NCBI GenBank assembly: GCA_020426845.1
Contig: JAGQPF010000400.1
Coordinates: forward strand, 1 to 43,651
Reading direction: 5' to 3'
Length of the DNA stretch: 43,651 nt
DNA from: Planctomycetales bacterium
GTDB taxonomy: Bacteria > Planctomycetota > Planctomycetia > Pirellulales > Pirellulaceae
Made by a program: the position numbers and the translations under genes. Positions 16,775-25,098 of the stretch are shown one piece after another (the first letter of the stretch is position 1; every line of letters begins with the position of its first letter). The notes beneath the pieces are model-generated. The model did not search any database. It saw nothing but the letters and a program-made list of their open reading frames with translations, and was not told the DNA's origin.

Positions 16775-17416
16775 CCTTGCCAAGGCCAGCGCGTGCGATG
16801 CTGCCCAAGGGGTCACGCAAAGGCGCGAAGACGCAAAGAGTGAACATTGGGAAAGAGCTCCTCTCGCTGTGAGTTCAATCCTTGAACTCCTTCCCTTCTT
16901 TGCGTCTTTGCGACTTTGCGTGAGAAAGTTGCCTTGCCAAGGCCAGCGCGGGCGACGCTGCCCAAGGGGTCACGCAAAGGCGCGAAGACGCAAAGAGTGA
17001 ACATTGGGAAAGAGCTCCTCTCGCCGCAAGTTCAATCCTTGAACTCCTTCCCTTCTTTGCGTCTTTGCGACTTTGCGTGAGAAAGTTGCCTTGCCAAGGC
17101 CAGCGCGTGCGATGCTGCCCAAGGGTCACGCAAAGGCGCGAAGACGCAAAGAGTGAACATTGGGAAAGAGTTCCTCTCGCTGTAAGTTCAATCCTTGAAC
17201 TCTTTGCGTCTTTGCGTGAGAAAGCTGCCTTACCAAGGCCAGCGCGGGCGACGCTGCCCAAGGGGTCACGCAAAGGCGCGAAGACGCAAAGAGTGAACAT
17301 TGGGAAAGAGCTCCTCTCGCTGTGAGTTCAATCCTTGAACTCCTTCCCTGCTTTGCGTCTTTGCGACTTTGCGTGAGAAAGTTGCCTTGCCAAGGCGCGT
17401 GCGATCCTGCCCAAGG
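16775..17416. repeat. Tandem array of 157-bp inverted-arm repeats
   Basis: Four full units start at 16775, 16932, 17089 and 17228 (periods 157, 157, 139) and a partial fifth begins at 17385. Each opens with CCTTGCCAAGGCCAGCGCG and holds ACGCAAAGGCGCGAAGACGC as left arm and CTTTGCGTCTTTGCGACTTT as right arm, so each can fold into a hairpin with a ~60-base loop. The right arm is three 8-mers (CTTTGCGT-CTTTGCGA-CTTTGCGT). The third unit lacks 18 bases in the right arm. The rest of 16674-17658 holds no gene. Confidence 0.92.
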
Positions 17417-17658
17417 GATCCGGGTTGCGGGCCACCGGAATCTGCGATAACTTTCTGATTGGGTGAACTTTTGGGTTCACGAAGTGGTCCCGTGTACTGG
17501 ATTCCGGCAACCCACCGCGTGCCGACCCCACGTACCGGCCTCCACAAGCTAACCCCCGCAACCCACCCCGAAGAGGGGCTCGGCGGCAGGGCATCTCGAC
17601 ATCCGCTGATCGGGCATTACAATCAGGCGTTTCCTCGGTGGTTGGTGGCCTTCATTAA

Positions 17659-17732
17659 GCCAGCGTAGCTTCAATTGGCAGAGCACCGCATTCGTAATGC
17701 GGGGGTTGCGGGTTCGACTCCCGCCGCTGGCT
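17659..17732 (+). tRNA. tRNA-Thr (anticodon CGU)
   Basis: The sequence folds into a full 74-base cloverleaf: acceptor GCCAGCG/CGCTGGC, D-arm GCTT/GAGC, anticodon stem CCGCA/TGCGG with loop TTCGTAA (anticodon CGT), variable GGGTT, T-arm GCGGG-TTCGACT-CCCGC, discriminator T. It reads the ACG codon. The 3' CCA is not encoded. Confidence 0.97.
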
Positions 17733-17783
17733 CCTCTCTGCCCAGCCATCCACTTTTGTTTCTCAACGTGTGGAGCGTTCTAC

Positions 17784-19112
17784 ATGTCGCAAGCCGTGCA
17801 GGTCGACATCCGGGAAGTGGTCCTATCCAACAGCAGCTTTGGACCGAATGAAATTAACGGCGTGATTCGCACGATCAACGAGGAATACTCCCAGTTCGTC
17901 GTGTTGCGCGACGCGGTCCAGGAGCTTGAGCTGCGCGAGGAACAGACGCCGGCTTCCGCCGTGCGACTGGGCGTCTGCTACTACTTGCTTGGCCGCTACG
18001 AGATGGCTGCCAACACGCTCAACCGGGCTGATGGCGGTGCGTTGGCGCTGTTCTATCAAGGCCGCGTGTCCCGCGCGATGGACGACATTCAGGGCGCCAT
18101 CCAGTTCTACCAGAACGCCAAGGACGCCGGCTACGACGCCGACGTGTGTGCGTTGGCGATCGCCGATTGCGAGCGACAATTGGGCCGCTCCGAAGAGGCG
18201 ATGAAGCGGCTCGACGATCTGTTCGGTCCGATTGAACAGACGGCCGAGTACCTTTATCAGCGAGCGGTGACCGTGAAGGCGGTACGCGGCGCACCGACCG
18301 AAGTAATTGCGTTGCTCGAGCGCGCCGTGGAAGCGGACGAGCATCATGCCGGCGCTTTGTTTGGCTTGGCCCGTGAAAACGACCGGCACGGCAACGATGA
18401 ATCGGCTTTGTCGCTCTACCAGCGCGCCGTCGCCTGTTTTCCCGCTCACATCGGCAGCCTGCTCGATCTCGGCCTGCTGTACGAGGACATGGGCTCGTAT
18501 GACCGCGCCGTGCAGTGCTACAAGCGCATCCTGGATGTCTACCCGGGGCACACGCGAGCGAAGCTGTTCATGCGTGACGCCGCCGCATCGTCGGCCGACA
18601 CGATGGTCGACGAGTCGACCCGCCGTGAAACCGAAAAACTCCGCCAAACGCTCAACATCCCCGTCACCGATTTCGAGCTGTCGGTTCGCAGCCGCAACTG
18701 CCTGAATTCGATGGGCATTCGCACGTTGGGCGACTTGACTCGCACCACCGAGCAAGAGTTGCTGCAAAGCAAGAACTTCGGCGAAACCTCGCTGATCGAG
18801 ATTCGCGAAATCCTGGCCCAAAAGAGCCTGGAGCTGGGACAGTTTGCTCACGAGCGGCAAGAGCCCGAGCCGCACTACGACATCGGCAACATGTCGCCGG
18901 ACGAAAAGCAGTTGCTCGACCGGCCGATCTCGGAGCTGAACCTTTCGGTGCGAGCACGCAAGTGCATGGCCCGGCTCGGCCTGACCACCATTGGCGAACT
19001 GATTCGCAAAACCGGAGACGATTTGCTGGAGTGCAAGAACTTCGGCGTCACCAGTCTCAATGAAATCCGGGATCGCCTGACCCACCACAATCTGAAGCTG
19101 CGGGGCGACTGA
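17784..19112 (+). CDS. TPR protein with two RNA-polymerase alpha-CTD-like domains
   Basis: This 442-residue protein starts at ATG 17784 (TGGAG nine bases upstream); the frame also opens in the tRNA but that is not protein-like. Residues about 50-280 are TPR units ([60 protein letters not shown]). Two helix-hairpin-helix domains then match the C-terminal domain of RNA polymerase alpha: about 290-345 ([20 protein letters not shown]) and 379-442 ([20 protein letters not shown]). Both keep the DNA-contact Arg of VRSxNC and the G and S of the NFGxTS turn, but have T where E. coli has K298. The alpha N-terminal domain is absent, so it is not a subunit in the usual sense. Such proteins recur in planctomycetes; the role is unknown. 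A transcription role is inference. Confidence 0.88.
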   Translation: MSQAVQVDIREVVLSNSSFGPNEINGVIRTINEEYSQFVVLRDAVQELELREEQTPASAVRLGVCYYLLGRYEMAANTLNRADGGALALFYQGRVSRAMDDIQGAIQFYQNAKDAGYDADVCALAIADCERQLGRSEEAMKRLDDLFGPIEQTAEYLYQRAVTVKAVRGAPTEVIALLERAVEADEHHAGALFGLARENDRHGNDESALSLYQRAVACFPAHIGSLLDLGLLYEDMGSYDRAVQCYKRILDVYPGHTRAKLFMRDAAASSADTMVDESTRRETEKLRQTLNIPVTDFELSVRSRNCLNSMGIRTLGDLTRTTEQELLQSKNFGETSLIEIREILAQKSLELGQFAHERQEPEPHYDIGNMSPDEKQLLDRPISELNLSVRARKCMARLGLTTIGELIRKTGDDLLECKNFGVTSLNEIRDRLTHHNLKLRGD

Positions 19113-19197
19113 TCCACGCAGGGCGCTTCAGCTCCCCTGCCCTCGTTCGCCTCGCCTTCGTTCGCAACTCGCACCAGCGGCCGCAATCAACACCGGC

Positions 19198-20322
19198 ATG
19201 TCCGAGACCATGCAAAGCGGGCCGTCGGTCCAGTGGCGAAGTATCTGCGCCGACGGCCACGCCCGGCGCGGCGTGCTGGCAACGCCCCACGGAGAGGTGC
19301 AGACTCCGGCGTTCATGCCCGTGGGCACGCTGGGCACCGTCAAGGGACTGACGATCGACCAGGTGCGAGCGACCGGCGCCGAAATGGTGCTCGGCAACAC
19401 CTACCACTTGGCGCTGCGCCCCGGTGAAGAGGTGGTCGCGGAGCTCGGTGGCCTGCACCACATGATGGGCTGGACAGGGCCGATCCTCACCGACAGCGGC
19501 GGGTTCCAAGTGTTTAGCTTGGGGCGAAACACCCGAGTCACCGAGCAAGCGGCCGTCTTTCAGTCGCACATCGACGGCAGCCGCTTCGAACTTTCACCGG
19601 AACGCGCCGTGGCGATCCAGGAGGCGCTGGGCAGCGACATCGCGATGGTGCTGGACCACGTGCCCCCCCTGCCCTCCTCCGAGCAGCTGATCGAGGACGC
19701 CTGCGAACGGTCGATTCGTTGGGCCAGCCGTTGCCGCGACGCGCAGACGCGCGCCGACCAGTCGCTGTTCGGCATCGTCCAGGGGGGCTTGAGCCGGGCA
19801 TTGCGTTTGCGCTCGGCCGCAGCCCTGCGCGACCTGGATCTGCCCGGCTACGCCGTCGGCGGCCTCAGTGTCGGCGAGTCTCCCAAGGAGATGTACGGCG
19901 TGCTGGATTACGTGGTGGAGGCGTTGCCCGACAACCGGCCGCGATACCTGATGGGCGTGGGCAGGCCCCAGGATCTGGTGGAGGGGATTGCGCGCGGCAT
20001 CGACATGTTCGATTGTGTGATGCCGACTCGCAATGCCCGCAACGCGCTCGCCTTTACGGACGAAGGGCCGCTCAAGTTGCGGAATCTCCGCCACCAACGC
20101 GACCCCCGGCCGCTGGAAACGGACTGTCCCTGCATGGCCTGTCGGCATAGCCGGGGCTACCTGCGGCATCTGTTCCTGGCCGGCGAGATGCTCGGGCCAA
20201 TCCTGCTGACGGCCCACAACCTCACCTACTATCAGCGGCTGATGGCCGAAGCGCGCGAGGCGATCGAGGCGAATGAGTTCACCGCGTTTCGCGAGCGTCG
20301 CCTGGCGGGCTGGGCGGGCTGA
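19198..20322 (+). CDS. tgt: tRNA-guanine(34) transglycosylase
   Basis: Tgt exchanges guanine 34 for preQ1 in tRNAs with GUN anticodons, the first committed step of queuosine insertion. The 374-residue length is typical. Visible motifs: [12 protein letters not shown], catalytic-base motif DSGGFQ with D99, VQGG and GLSVGE, the nucleophile motif [12 protein letters not shown] with D272, and zinc ligands C310, C312, C315 (CPCMAC) and H340 (AHNLTYYQ). The usual DECTP substrate-binding motif reads DHVPP here: the Asp is kept but the Glu and Cys are changed. The ATG at 19198 lacks a strong ribosome site. yajC and secDF follow, the classic bacterial gene order. Confidence 0.96.
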   Translation: MSETMQSGPSVQWRSICADGHARRGVLATPHGEVQTPAFMPVGTLGTVKGLTIDQVRATGAEMVLGNTYHLALRPGEEVVAELGGLHHMMGWTGPILTDSGGFQVFSLGRNTRVTEQAAVFQSHIDGSRFELSPERAVAIQEALGSDIAMVLDHVPPLPSSEQLIEDACERSIRWASRCRDAQTRADQSLFGIVQGGLSRALRLRSAAALRDLDLPGYAVGGLSVGESPKEMYGVLDYVVEALPDNRPRYLMGVGRPQDLVEGIARGIDMFDCVMPTRNARNALAFTDEGPLKLRNLRHQRDPRPLETDCPCMACRHSRGYLRHLFLAGEMLGPILLTAHNLTYYQRLMAEAREAIEANEFTAFRERRLAGWAG

Positions 20323-20511
20323 CGCGATGCTCTAAGCCGTCTGCTGGGCAGCTGTTCGGGCTTGTCGGCTCGACGCCGAGACCGTACATTGGTCGGCTTG
20401 ACTCATGCTGCGTAAGTCGTTGACAAACCTCCGGTCCAGCGTCTTTCCTAGACTGCTAGGCCAACTTTCCGTCAGGCGTTTCGCCTGGCGATTCTCCCAC
20501 CCGCCGATTCC

Positions 20512-20844
20512 ATGTCCAGTGCGCTGCTGACCATCTCTCCCCTGCTTGCGGCGGAGGAGACGCGACACCTGCCATTTTACGTTCCGCTGACGATCATCGC
20601 CGTGATGTTCTATATGCTGATCATGGCGCCACAACGGCGTGAACGGCAGCAGCACGTGTCGATGCTCGAAGGGCTGAAGAAGAACGACAACGTGGTCACG
20701 ATTGGCGGCCTCAAAGGCACGGTCACCAACGTCAAGGACAACGAAGTGACGCTGCGAGTCGACGACTCCAATAACACGCGAATCCGAGTGTTAAAGTCGT
20801 CGATCTCCCGCATTGATCCGGGGGACAAGCCCGAGAAGGACTAA
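20512..20844 (+). CDS. yajC: Preprotein translocase accessory subunit YajC
   Basis: YajC is a small inner-membrane protein that associates with SecDF and the SecYEG translocon. The 110-residue protein has a short N-terminal part, one membrane segment (HLPFYVPLTIIAVMFYMLIM, about 19-38), the hallmark PQRRERQQ basic turn, and a cytoplasmic beta domain (LKKNDNVVTIGGLKGTVTNV). Length and motif order are typical. The 190-bp gap from tgt holds a small hairpin CAGGCG-TTT-CGCCTG (20473-20487) and a TTGACA at 20420 without a clear -10, so yajC may have its own promoter. Confidence 0.95.
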   Translation: MSSALLTISPLLAAEETRHLPFYVPLTIIAVMFYMLIMAPQRRERQQHVSMLEGLKKNDNVVTIGGLKGTVTNVKDNEVTLRVDDSNNTRIRVLKSSISRIDPGDKPEKD

Positions 20845-20994
20845 TGCCCACGGACTCGTCTTCCCTTGCCGCCGCGTTCCGAAATGCGGGTGAGGCCGAA
20901 GCAGCCCGATACCAACAGTTTGACAACGGCGGCGAGATCCGACGGATTGCCCGTCTATTTCAAGCCACTGTCAACCTCACCCGACCATGATCCT

Positions 20995-21045
20995 GTTGAA
21001 AAAGACCCGATTGGCGGCAATCGCAACAAACTGGTGTTTTTCAAC
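20995..21045. repeat. Inverted repeat between yajC and secDF
   Basis: GTTGAAAAAGACC (20995-21007) pairs with GGTGTTTTTCAAC (21033-21045) with one mismatch around a 25-base loop. The 306-bp gap 20845-21150 has no convincing gene; this dyad is its only clear structure and could be a dispersed repeat or attenuator. Confidence 0.6.
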
Positions 21046-21150
21046 GGCCACCGAACAAACAGTGTGTTGAATTCCCGGCTCGTGCCCAACCTGCCGCTCT
21101 CAACCACCACCTGACATCCATCACTCACAATTCACGCAGGATTCACGCGC

Positions 21151-24100
21151 ATGTCATCGCCTGCCTTGCTCACGATACTTTTGGCTCAGGCTAATGAAGC
21201 GGCGGAGACCGCCTCGAAAGTGGCCGAAACGACAGGCAACGATGGCTCCGCGCTGAAGATCCTCGGCGTGCTGGCAATTGTGATCGCAGTGCTCACCGTG
21301 CCGTTCATGGTCGGTGGCTATCTGGCCAAGTCATTCCGCACGCCCGAATTCGGCGCCCGCATCGGCACCGTGTTGTTCTCGATCGTCGCGGGGCTGTTGG
21401 TCGTCGGCTATGGCTGGCCGCCGAAGCTGGGTGTCGACCTCAAGGGCGGCGTCATTTTGACCTACCGCATCGCGGACAAGGACGCGGACCGAGAAGCTCT
21501 GATTGAGGCGCTTGGGCGCCGCATCAACCCGTCGGGCACCAAGGAAATCGTGATCCGGCCCTATGGCACACAGCAGATTGAGATCATCATCCCCGAGGTG
21601 GATGGCGAGGAAGTCAAGACCATCCAGAAGCTGATCGAAAAGGCGGGTGTGCTGGAGTTCCGGATTGTGGCCAACCGCCGCGATCACGACTACATCATCG
21701 CCGCCGCGCGAACTCAGGCCGAAGCGGCGAATCCCGCCGTTCGCGTGCGCCCGCAGGTAGAGGATGAGAGCGGCAAGCTGATTGGGCGCTGGGTCGGCGT
21801 GGCCCGCTCCGATCAAGAGGTGGGCGGCGTCCATCCCCTGAAGCTAGCCGGCATCGGGGACCACTTTCTCCGCAACGGCGTCACCGGTCGGCTGCTGGAA
21901 GACCCCGCGATGCCTCGGACCACCGAGGATCAGGCGTTGGAGAAGTGGCTCAAGGAGAACAACGCCGAGAATCTCCAAGTCTTGATGGCGGTCAACGATG
22001 GCTACAACGTCACGGGCGACTTCCTGGCGATGGCCTCTTCCTCGTTCGACGAGAACGCTCGGCCCTGCGTGAACTTCCAGATGAGCCCCGCCGGCGCGAC
22101 TCGCTTCGGCGCCTTGACTCATGCCAACCGCCCCACGGAAGGCTTTCATCGCCAACTGGGCATCGTGCTCGACAACACTCTGGAGTCCGCTCCGAATCTC
22201 AATAGCCAGATCACCGATCGCGGCCAGATCACCGGATCGTTTACTTCGGAAGAAGTCAGCTTCCTGGTCAATATCCTCCGCGCCGGCAAGTTGCCGTCGA
22301 CACTGCAAGGGCCCACAAGCAAGAGCGAAGTCGGCTCACTCTTGGGCGCAGACACGATCAGCAAAGGCACCCGGGCAATCGGGCTCTCGCTGGTGACGGT
22401 GCTGCTGTTTATCGCCGTCTACTATAAATTCGCCGGCTTTGTCGCCTGCCTGGCTCTGCTGCTCAACCTCGTGCTGATCCTCGCCGTGCTGATCCTCTTT
22501 CAGCAGCCGCTCACCTTGCCAGGGCTGGCCGGCTTGGTGCTCACGGTCGGCATGTCGGTCGATGCGAACGTGCTGATTTTTGAACGCATCCGCGAGGAAT
22601 TGCAGAAGGGGGCCGCCTTGCGAATGTCGATTCGCAACGGCTTTAGCCGCGCCACCACGACGATCGTCGACGCGAACTTGACGACCCTGATCACCGCGAT
22701 CGTGCTTTACGCCATCGGCACCGATCAGATCAAGGGCTTCGCCGTCGCGTTGATCGTCGGCATCCTGATGAGCATGTTCACCGCGATCTTCTGCTCCCGC
22801 GTCGTATTTGAATTGGCGGAGCGCAAACGCTGGATCAGCCAGCTTTCGATGATGGAGCTGCTCGGCGGCACGTCGATCGACTTCATCGGCAAGCGCAAAA
22901 TGGCCGCGACGTTCTCGATCATCCTGATCGTGATCGGCCTGATTGGTGTCGTGAGTCGCGGCAAGCAGATGTTCGACATCGACTTCCTCGGCGGCACTGC
23001 GGTGACGATGAAGCTGGAGGAGAAGATGGACGACGACGCGGTCCGCAGAAAGCTCGATGAGACCTTCGCGGACCTGAAAGTCGACGACTCGTCCGTGCAA
23101 TACAATCTCAGCCGCATCACTATGGACAACCAAGAGGATCGCTTCTGGAAGGTCAACACCTCGTTGCAGGATGTCGATCAACTGAAGGGAGTGCTCAAGG
23201 CAGCCTTCCCCTTGGCAACTCACTCCATGGAGTTCAACAACGTCGAGCAACGGCGGATTCAAGACACGGCGGCCCAGAAGGCGGCCAACAAAAAAGCAAC
23301 TGCCAAGCAGGCTGATCCAACAGCAGGCCCTGGTGATGACAAAGCCGGTGATGACAAAGCCGGTGACGACAAAGCCGGTGACGACAAAGCCGGTGACGAC
23401 AAAGCCGGTGACGACAAGGCCGGTGACGACAAGGCCGGTGACGACAAGGCCGGTGACGACAAGGCCGGTAACGACAAAGCCGGCGATGACAAAGCCGGCG
23501 ATGACAAAGCCGGCGATGAAAAGGCCGGTGACGGAGCCGCCCTTGGCGCCAAGTCAGGGGATTTGCTGGCCTACTCGCACGAGGCCGTGGCAGCCATGAC
23601 GATGTTGGCCGGGCAGGCCGATGCAGCGAATGCAGAGGACAAGGCGCCTGCCGAGGACACCGGATTTTACGAGACCAGCGCAGATATCGAGCTGGGCAGC
23701 CCGATGAACTATCAAACGCTGCTCGACAAGATTGACACGACGAAGACCGCATTGAATGTCAATGCCGTGGTGGAGCTACGGGTCAACGAGCCAACCACGA
23801 ACTGGACTGTGGCCAGTCCCAAGCCGTTCCGCAAATGGACGGTCAAGATGTCAACGAACGAGGAAAACGCACGCAAGGTGCTTTCCACGCTGCAGGAGAG
23901 CCTCTCCTCCGAGCCGGTTTGGCACGCGGCCGACAAGATCGGCGCCCAAGTGGCCGGCAAGACGCAGAGCCTGGCGATCTGGGCGTTGCTCTCGAGCTTG
24001 CTGGGCATCGTGGCCTACATTTGGATTCGCTTCCAGAAGGTCGTGTTCGGCCTCGCAGCAGTCATCGCCCTCGTGCACGACGTGTTGATCACGTTGGGAG

Positions 24101-24498
24101 CGATCGCGGTCAGCTACTGGCTGGTGGGCGTCCTCGGCTTCCTGCAGATTGAAGAGTTCAAGATCAGCTTGCCGGTCGTTGCCGCATTTCTAACGATCAT
24201 TGGTTACTCGTTGAACGACACGATCGTCGTGTTCGACCGCATTCGTGAGGTGCGAGGCAAAAGCCCGGAACTAACCGATGACATGATCAACGCGAGCATC
24301 AATCAGACGCTGGGACGTACCCTGCTCACCTCGCTGACGACCCTGATCGTCGTGGCGATTCTTTACGCTCTCGGCGGCCAAAGCATTCACGGCTTCTCGT
24401 TTGCGTTGCTCGTGGGTGTCGTCGTGGGAACGTACAGTTCGATCTTCGTCGCCTCCCCCGCGCTGCTGTGGATGATGAAGCGAATGAACGCTCACTAA
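21151..24498 (+). CDS. secDF: Fused SecD-SecF translocase subunit with repeat insertion
   Basis: The 1115-residue protein joins SecD and SecF, which use the proton gradient to pull secreted proteins across the membrane. The SecD part has LGVDLKGGVILTYRI (about residue 92), the porter strands (GTQQIEIIIPEV), LLGADTISKG and a six-helix bundle with LTVGMSVDANVLIFERIREE. SecF starts near residue 578 (FIGKRKMAATFSIILIVIGL), with IDFLGGTAVTMKL, a large extracytoplasmic domain, and a second bundle with LTIIGYSLNDTIVVFDRIRE. Within the SecF extracytoplasmic domain, about residues 731-795, lie 13 KAGDD pentapeptides, absent from ordinary SecF; flanking parts (about 700-850) are also extra. An extra N-terminal helix (LAIVIAVLTVPFMVGGYLAK) precedes SecD. 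It follows tgt and yajC. Fusion is common in planctomycetes and Bacillus. Confidence 0.95.
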   Translation: MSSPALLTILLAQANEAAETASKVAETTGNDGSALKILGVLAIVIAVLTVPFMVGGYLAKSFRTPEFGARIGTVLFSIVAGLLVVGYGWPPKLGVDLKGGVILTYRIADKDADREALIEALGRRINPSGTKEIVIRPYGTQQIEIIIPEVDGEEVKTIQKLIEKAGVLEFRIVANRRDHDYIIAAARTQAEAANPAVRVRPQVEDESGKLIGRWVGVARSDQEVGGVHPLKLAGIGDHFLRNGVTGRLLEDPAMPRTTEDQALEKWLKENNAENLQVLMAVNDGYNVTGDFLAMASSSFDENARPCVNFQMSPAGATRFGALTHANRPTEGFHRQLGIVLDNTLESAPNLNSQITDRGQITGSFTSEEVSFLVNILRAGKLPSTLQGPTSKSEVGSLLGADTISKGTRAIGLSLVTVLLFIAVYYKFAGFVACLALLLNLVLILAVLILFQQPLTLPGLAGLVLTVGMSVDANVLIFERIREELQKGAALRMSIRNGFSRATTTIVDANLTTLITAIVLYAIGTDQIKGFAVALIVGILMSMFTAIFCSRVVFELAERKRWISQLSMMELLGGTSIDFIGKRKMAATFSIILIVIGLIGVVSRGKQMFDIDFLGGTAVTMKLEEKMDDDAVRRKLDETFADLKVDDSSVQYNLSRITMDNQEDRFWKVNTSLQDVDQLKGVLKAAFPLATHSMEFNNVEQRRIQDTAAQKAANKKATAKQADPTAGPGDDKAGDDKAGDDKAGDDKAGDDKAGDDKAGDDKAGDDKAGDDKAGNDKAGDDKAGDDKAGDEKAGDGAALGAKSGDLLAYSHEAVAAMTMLAGQADAANAEDKAPAEDTGFYETSADIELGSPMNYQTLLDKIDTTKTALNVNAVVELRVNEPTTNWTVASPKPFRKWTVKMSTNEENARKVLSTLQESLSSEPVWHAADKIGAQVAGKTQSLAIWALLSSLLGIVAYIWIRFQKVVFGLAAVIALVHDVLITLGAIAVSYWLVGVLGFLQIEEFKISLPVVAAFLTIIGYSLNDTIVVFDRIREVRGKSPELTDDMINASINQTLGRTLLTSLTTLIVVAILYALGGQSIHGFSFALLVGVVVGTYSSIFVASPALLWMMKRMNAH
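23341..23535 (+). repeat. 13 x 15-bp tandem repeat inside secDF
   Basis: Thirteen units of AARGCCGGYGAYGAC encode KAGDD, with one KAGND and one GDEKAG variant near the end. Third-base changes are grouped (GATGAC, then GACGAC, then GGCGATGAC), which indicates stepwise slippage duplication. It shares the core CAAAGCCGGTGA with the repeat at 13066. Confidence 0.95.
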
Positions 24499-24522
24499 GC
24501 AGGCATGTGGCACTGGAAATGG

Positions 24523-24702
24523 CACAGGCTGCCAGCCCGTGATGTCGTGGCATGTACCACAGGCTGCCAGCCTGTGATGTCGTGCGTGGCACAGGCTGCC
24601 AGTCTGTGTTGGCTGCATGTACCACAGGCTGCCAGCCTGTGATGTCGTGGCACAGGCTGCCAGCCTGTGTTGGCTGTATGTGGCACAGGCTGCCAGCCTG
24701 TG
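24523..24702. repeat. Six copies of a 19-bp palindrome after secDF
   Basis: CACAGGCTGCCAGCCTGTG occurs at 24523, 24558, 24590, 24623, 24651 and 24684 (two copies with one change). Spacers are GATGTCGTGGCATGTAC or TTGGCTGCATGT-like. The first begins 24 bases after the secDF stop, so RNA hairpins could also stop transcription or protect the 3' end. Confidence 0.93.
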
Positions 24703-25098
24703 TTGAGCAGTGTTGTTGGCCGGGGGTCGCCTGCAGCCATGTGCCAGGCCGCCTACGTTGTCACGAATCAATGCAGCCTGCGCGACGTATGCACGCACGC
24801 CCGGCACAGGCTGCAGCCCTTGGCTAATCCGCGCATCGCGCCGCAAGTTCGGCCAAGCGGTGAGAAATCTTCACGATGGCTGGTCCATTTGCGTTCTGCC
24901 TGCCGAAAACACTTCATAGCGAGGCGGTGATGTGCGCGTAGTTGCGCCGTTTCCCCTTGCCCACGGAGCATGACGCGACCTTGCCGCATTGCAACTTTCG
25001 CTCGCTTGGCTTCAGCCGGGGAAAGTTGGTGGTGCATCAACGCGCAAGGCTGTAGGTGACAAGGCGGTCCCAACCCAATTCACCTTGTGGGGACCGCT
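24703..25098. other. Intergenic stretch before the LysM gene
   Basis: About 400 bases without a convincing open frame or RNA. One further degenerate palindrome, GCACAGGCTGCAGCC, lies near 24802. The promoter of the LysM gene must lie here but no clear -35/-10 is visible. Confidence 0.45.

Noticed and set aside
16775..17416. CRISPR or coding repeats
   Set aside because: Unit length of 139-157 bp with fully repeated content and hairpin arms; no unique spacers and no stable frame.
17697..17783. Start of the TPR/alpha-CTD protein inside the tRNA gene
   Set aside because: The frame is open there, but a good ribosome site precedes the ATG at 17784 and the tRNA fold explains the upstream bases.
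17823..19088. 421-codon minus-strand frame opposite the TPR/alpha-CTD gene
   Set aside because: Antisense shadow of a gene with two recognisable alpha-CTD domains.
20420..20454. Promoter for yajC (TTGACA with TAGACT)
   Set aside because: The spacing of 23 bases is too long for a sigma-70 promoter, and no better -10 is present.
20866..21114. 82-residue frame between yajC and secDF
   Set aside because: No ribosome site, no motif, and it spans the inverted repeat at 20995-21045.
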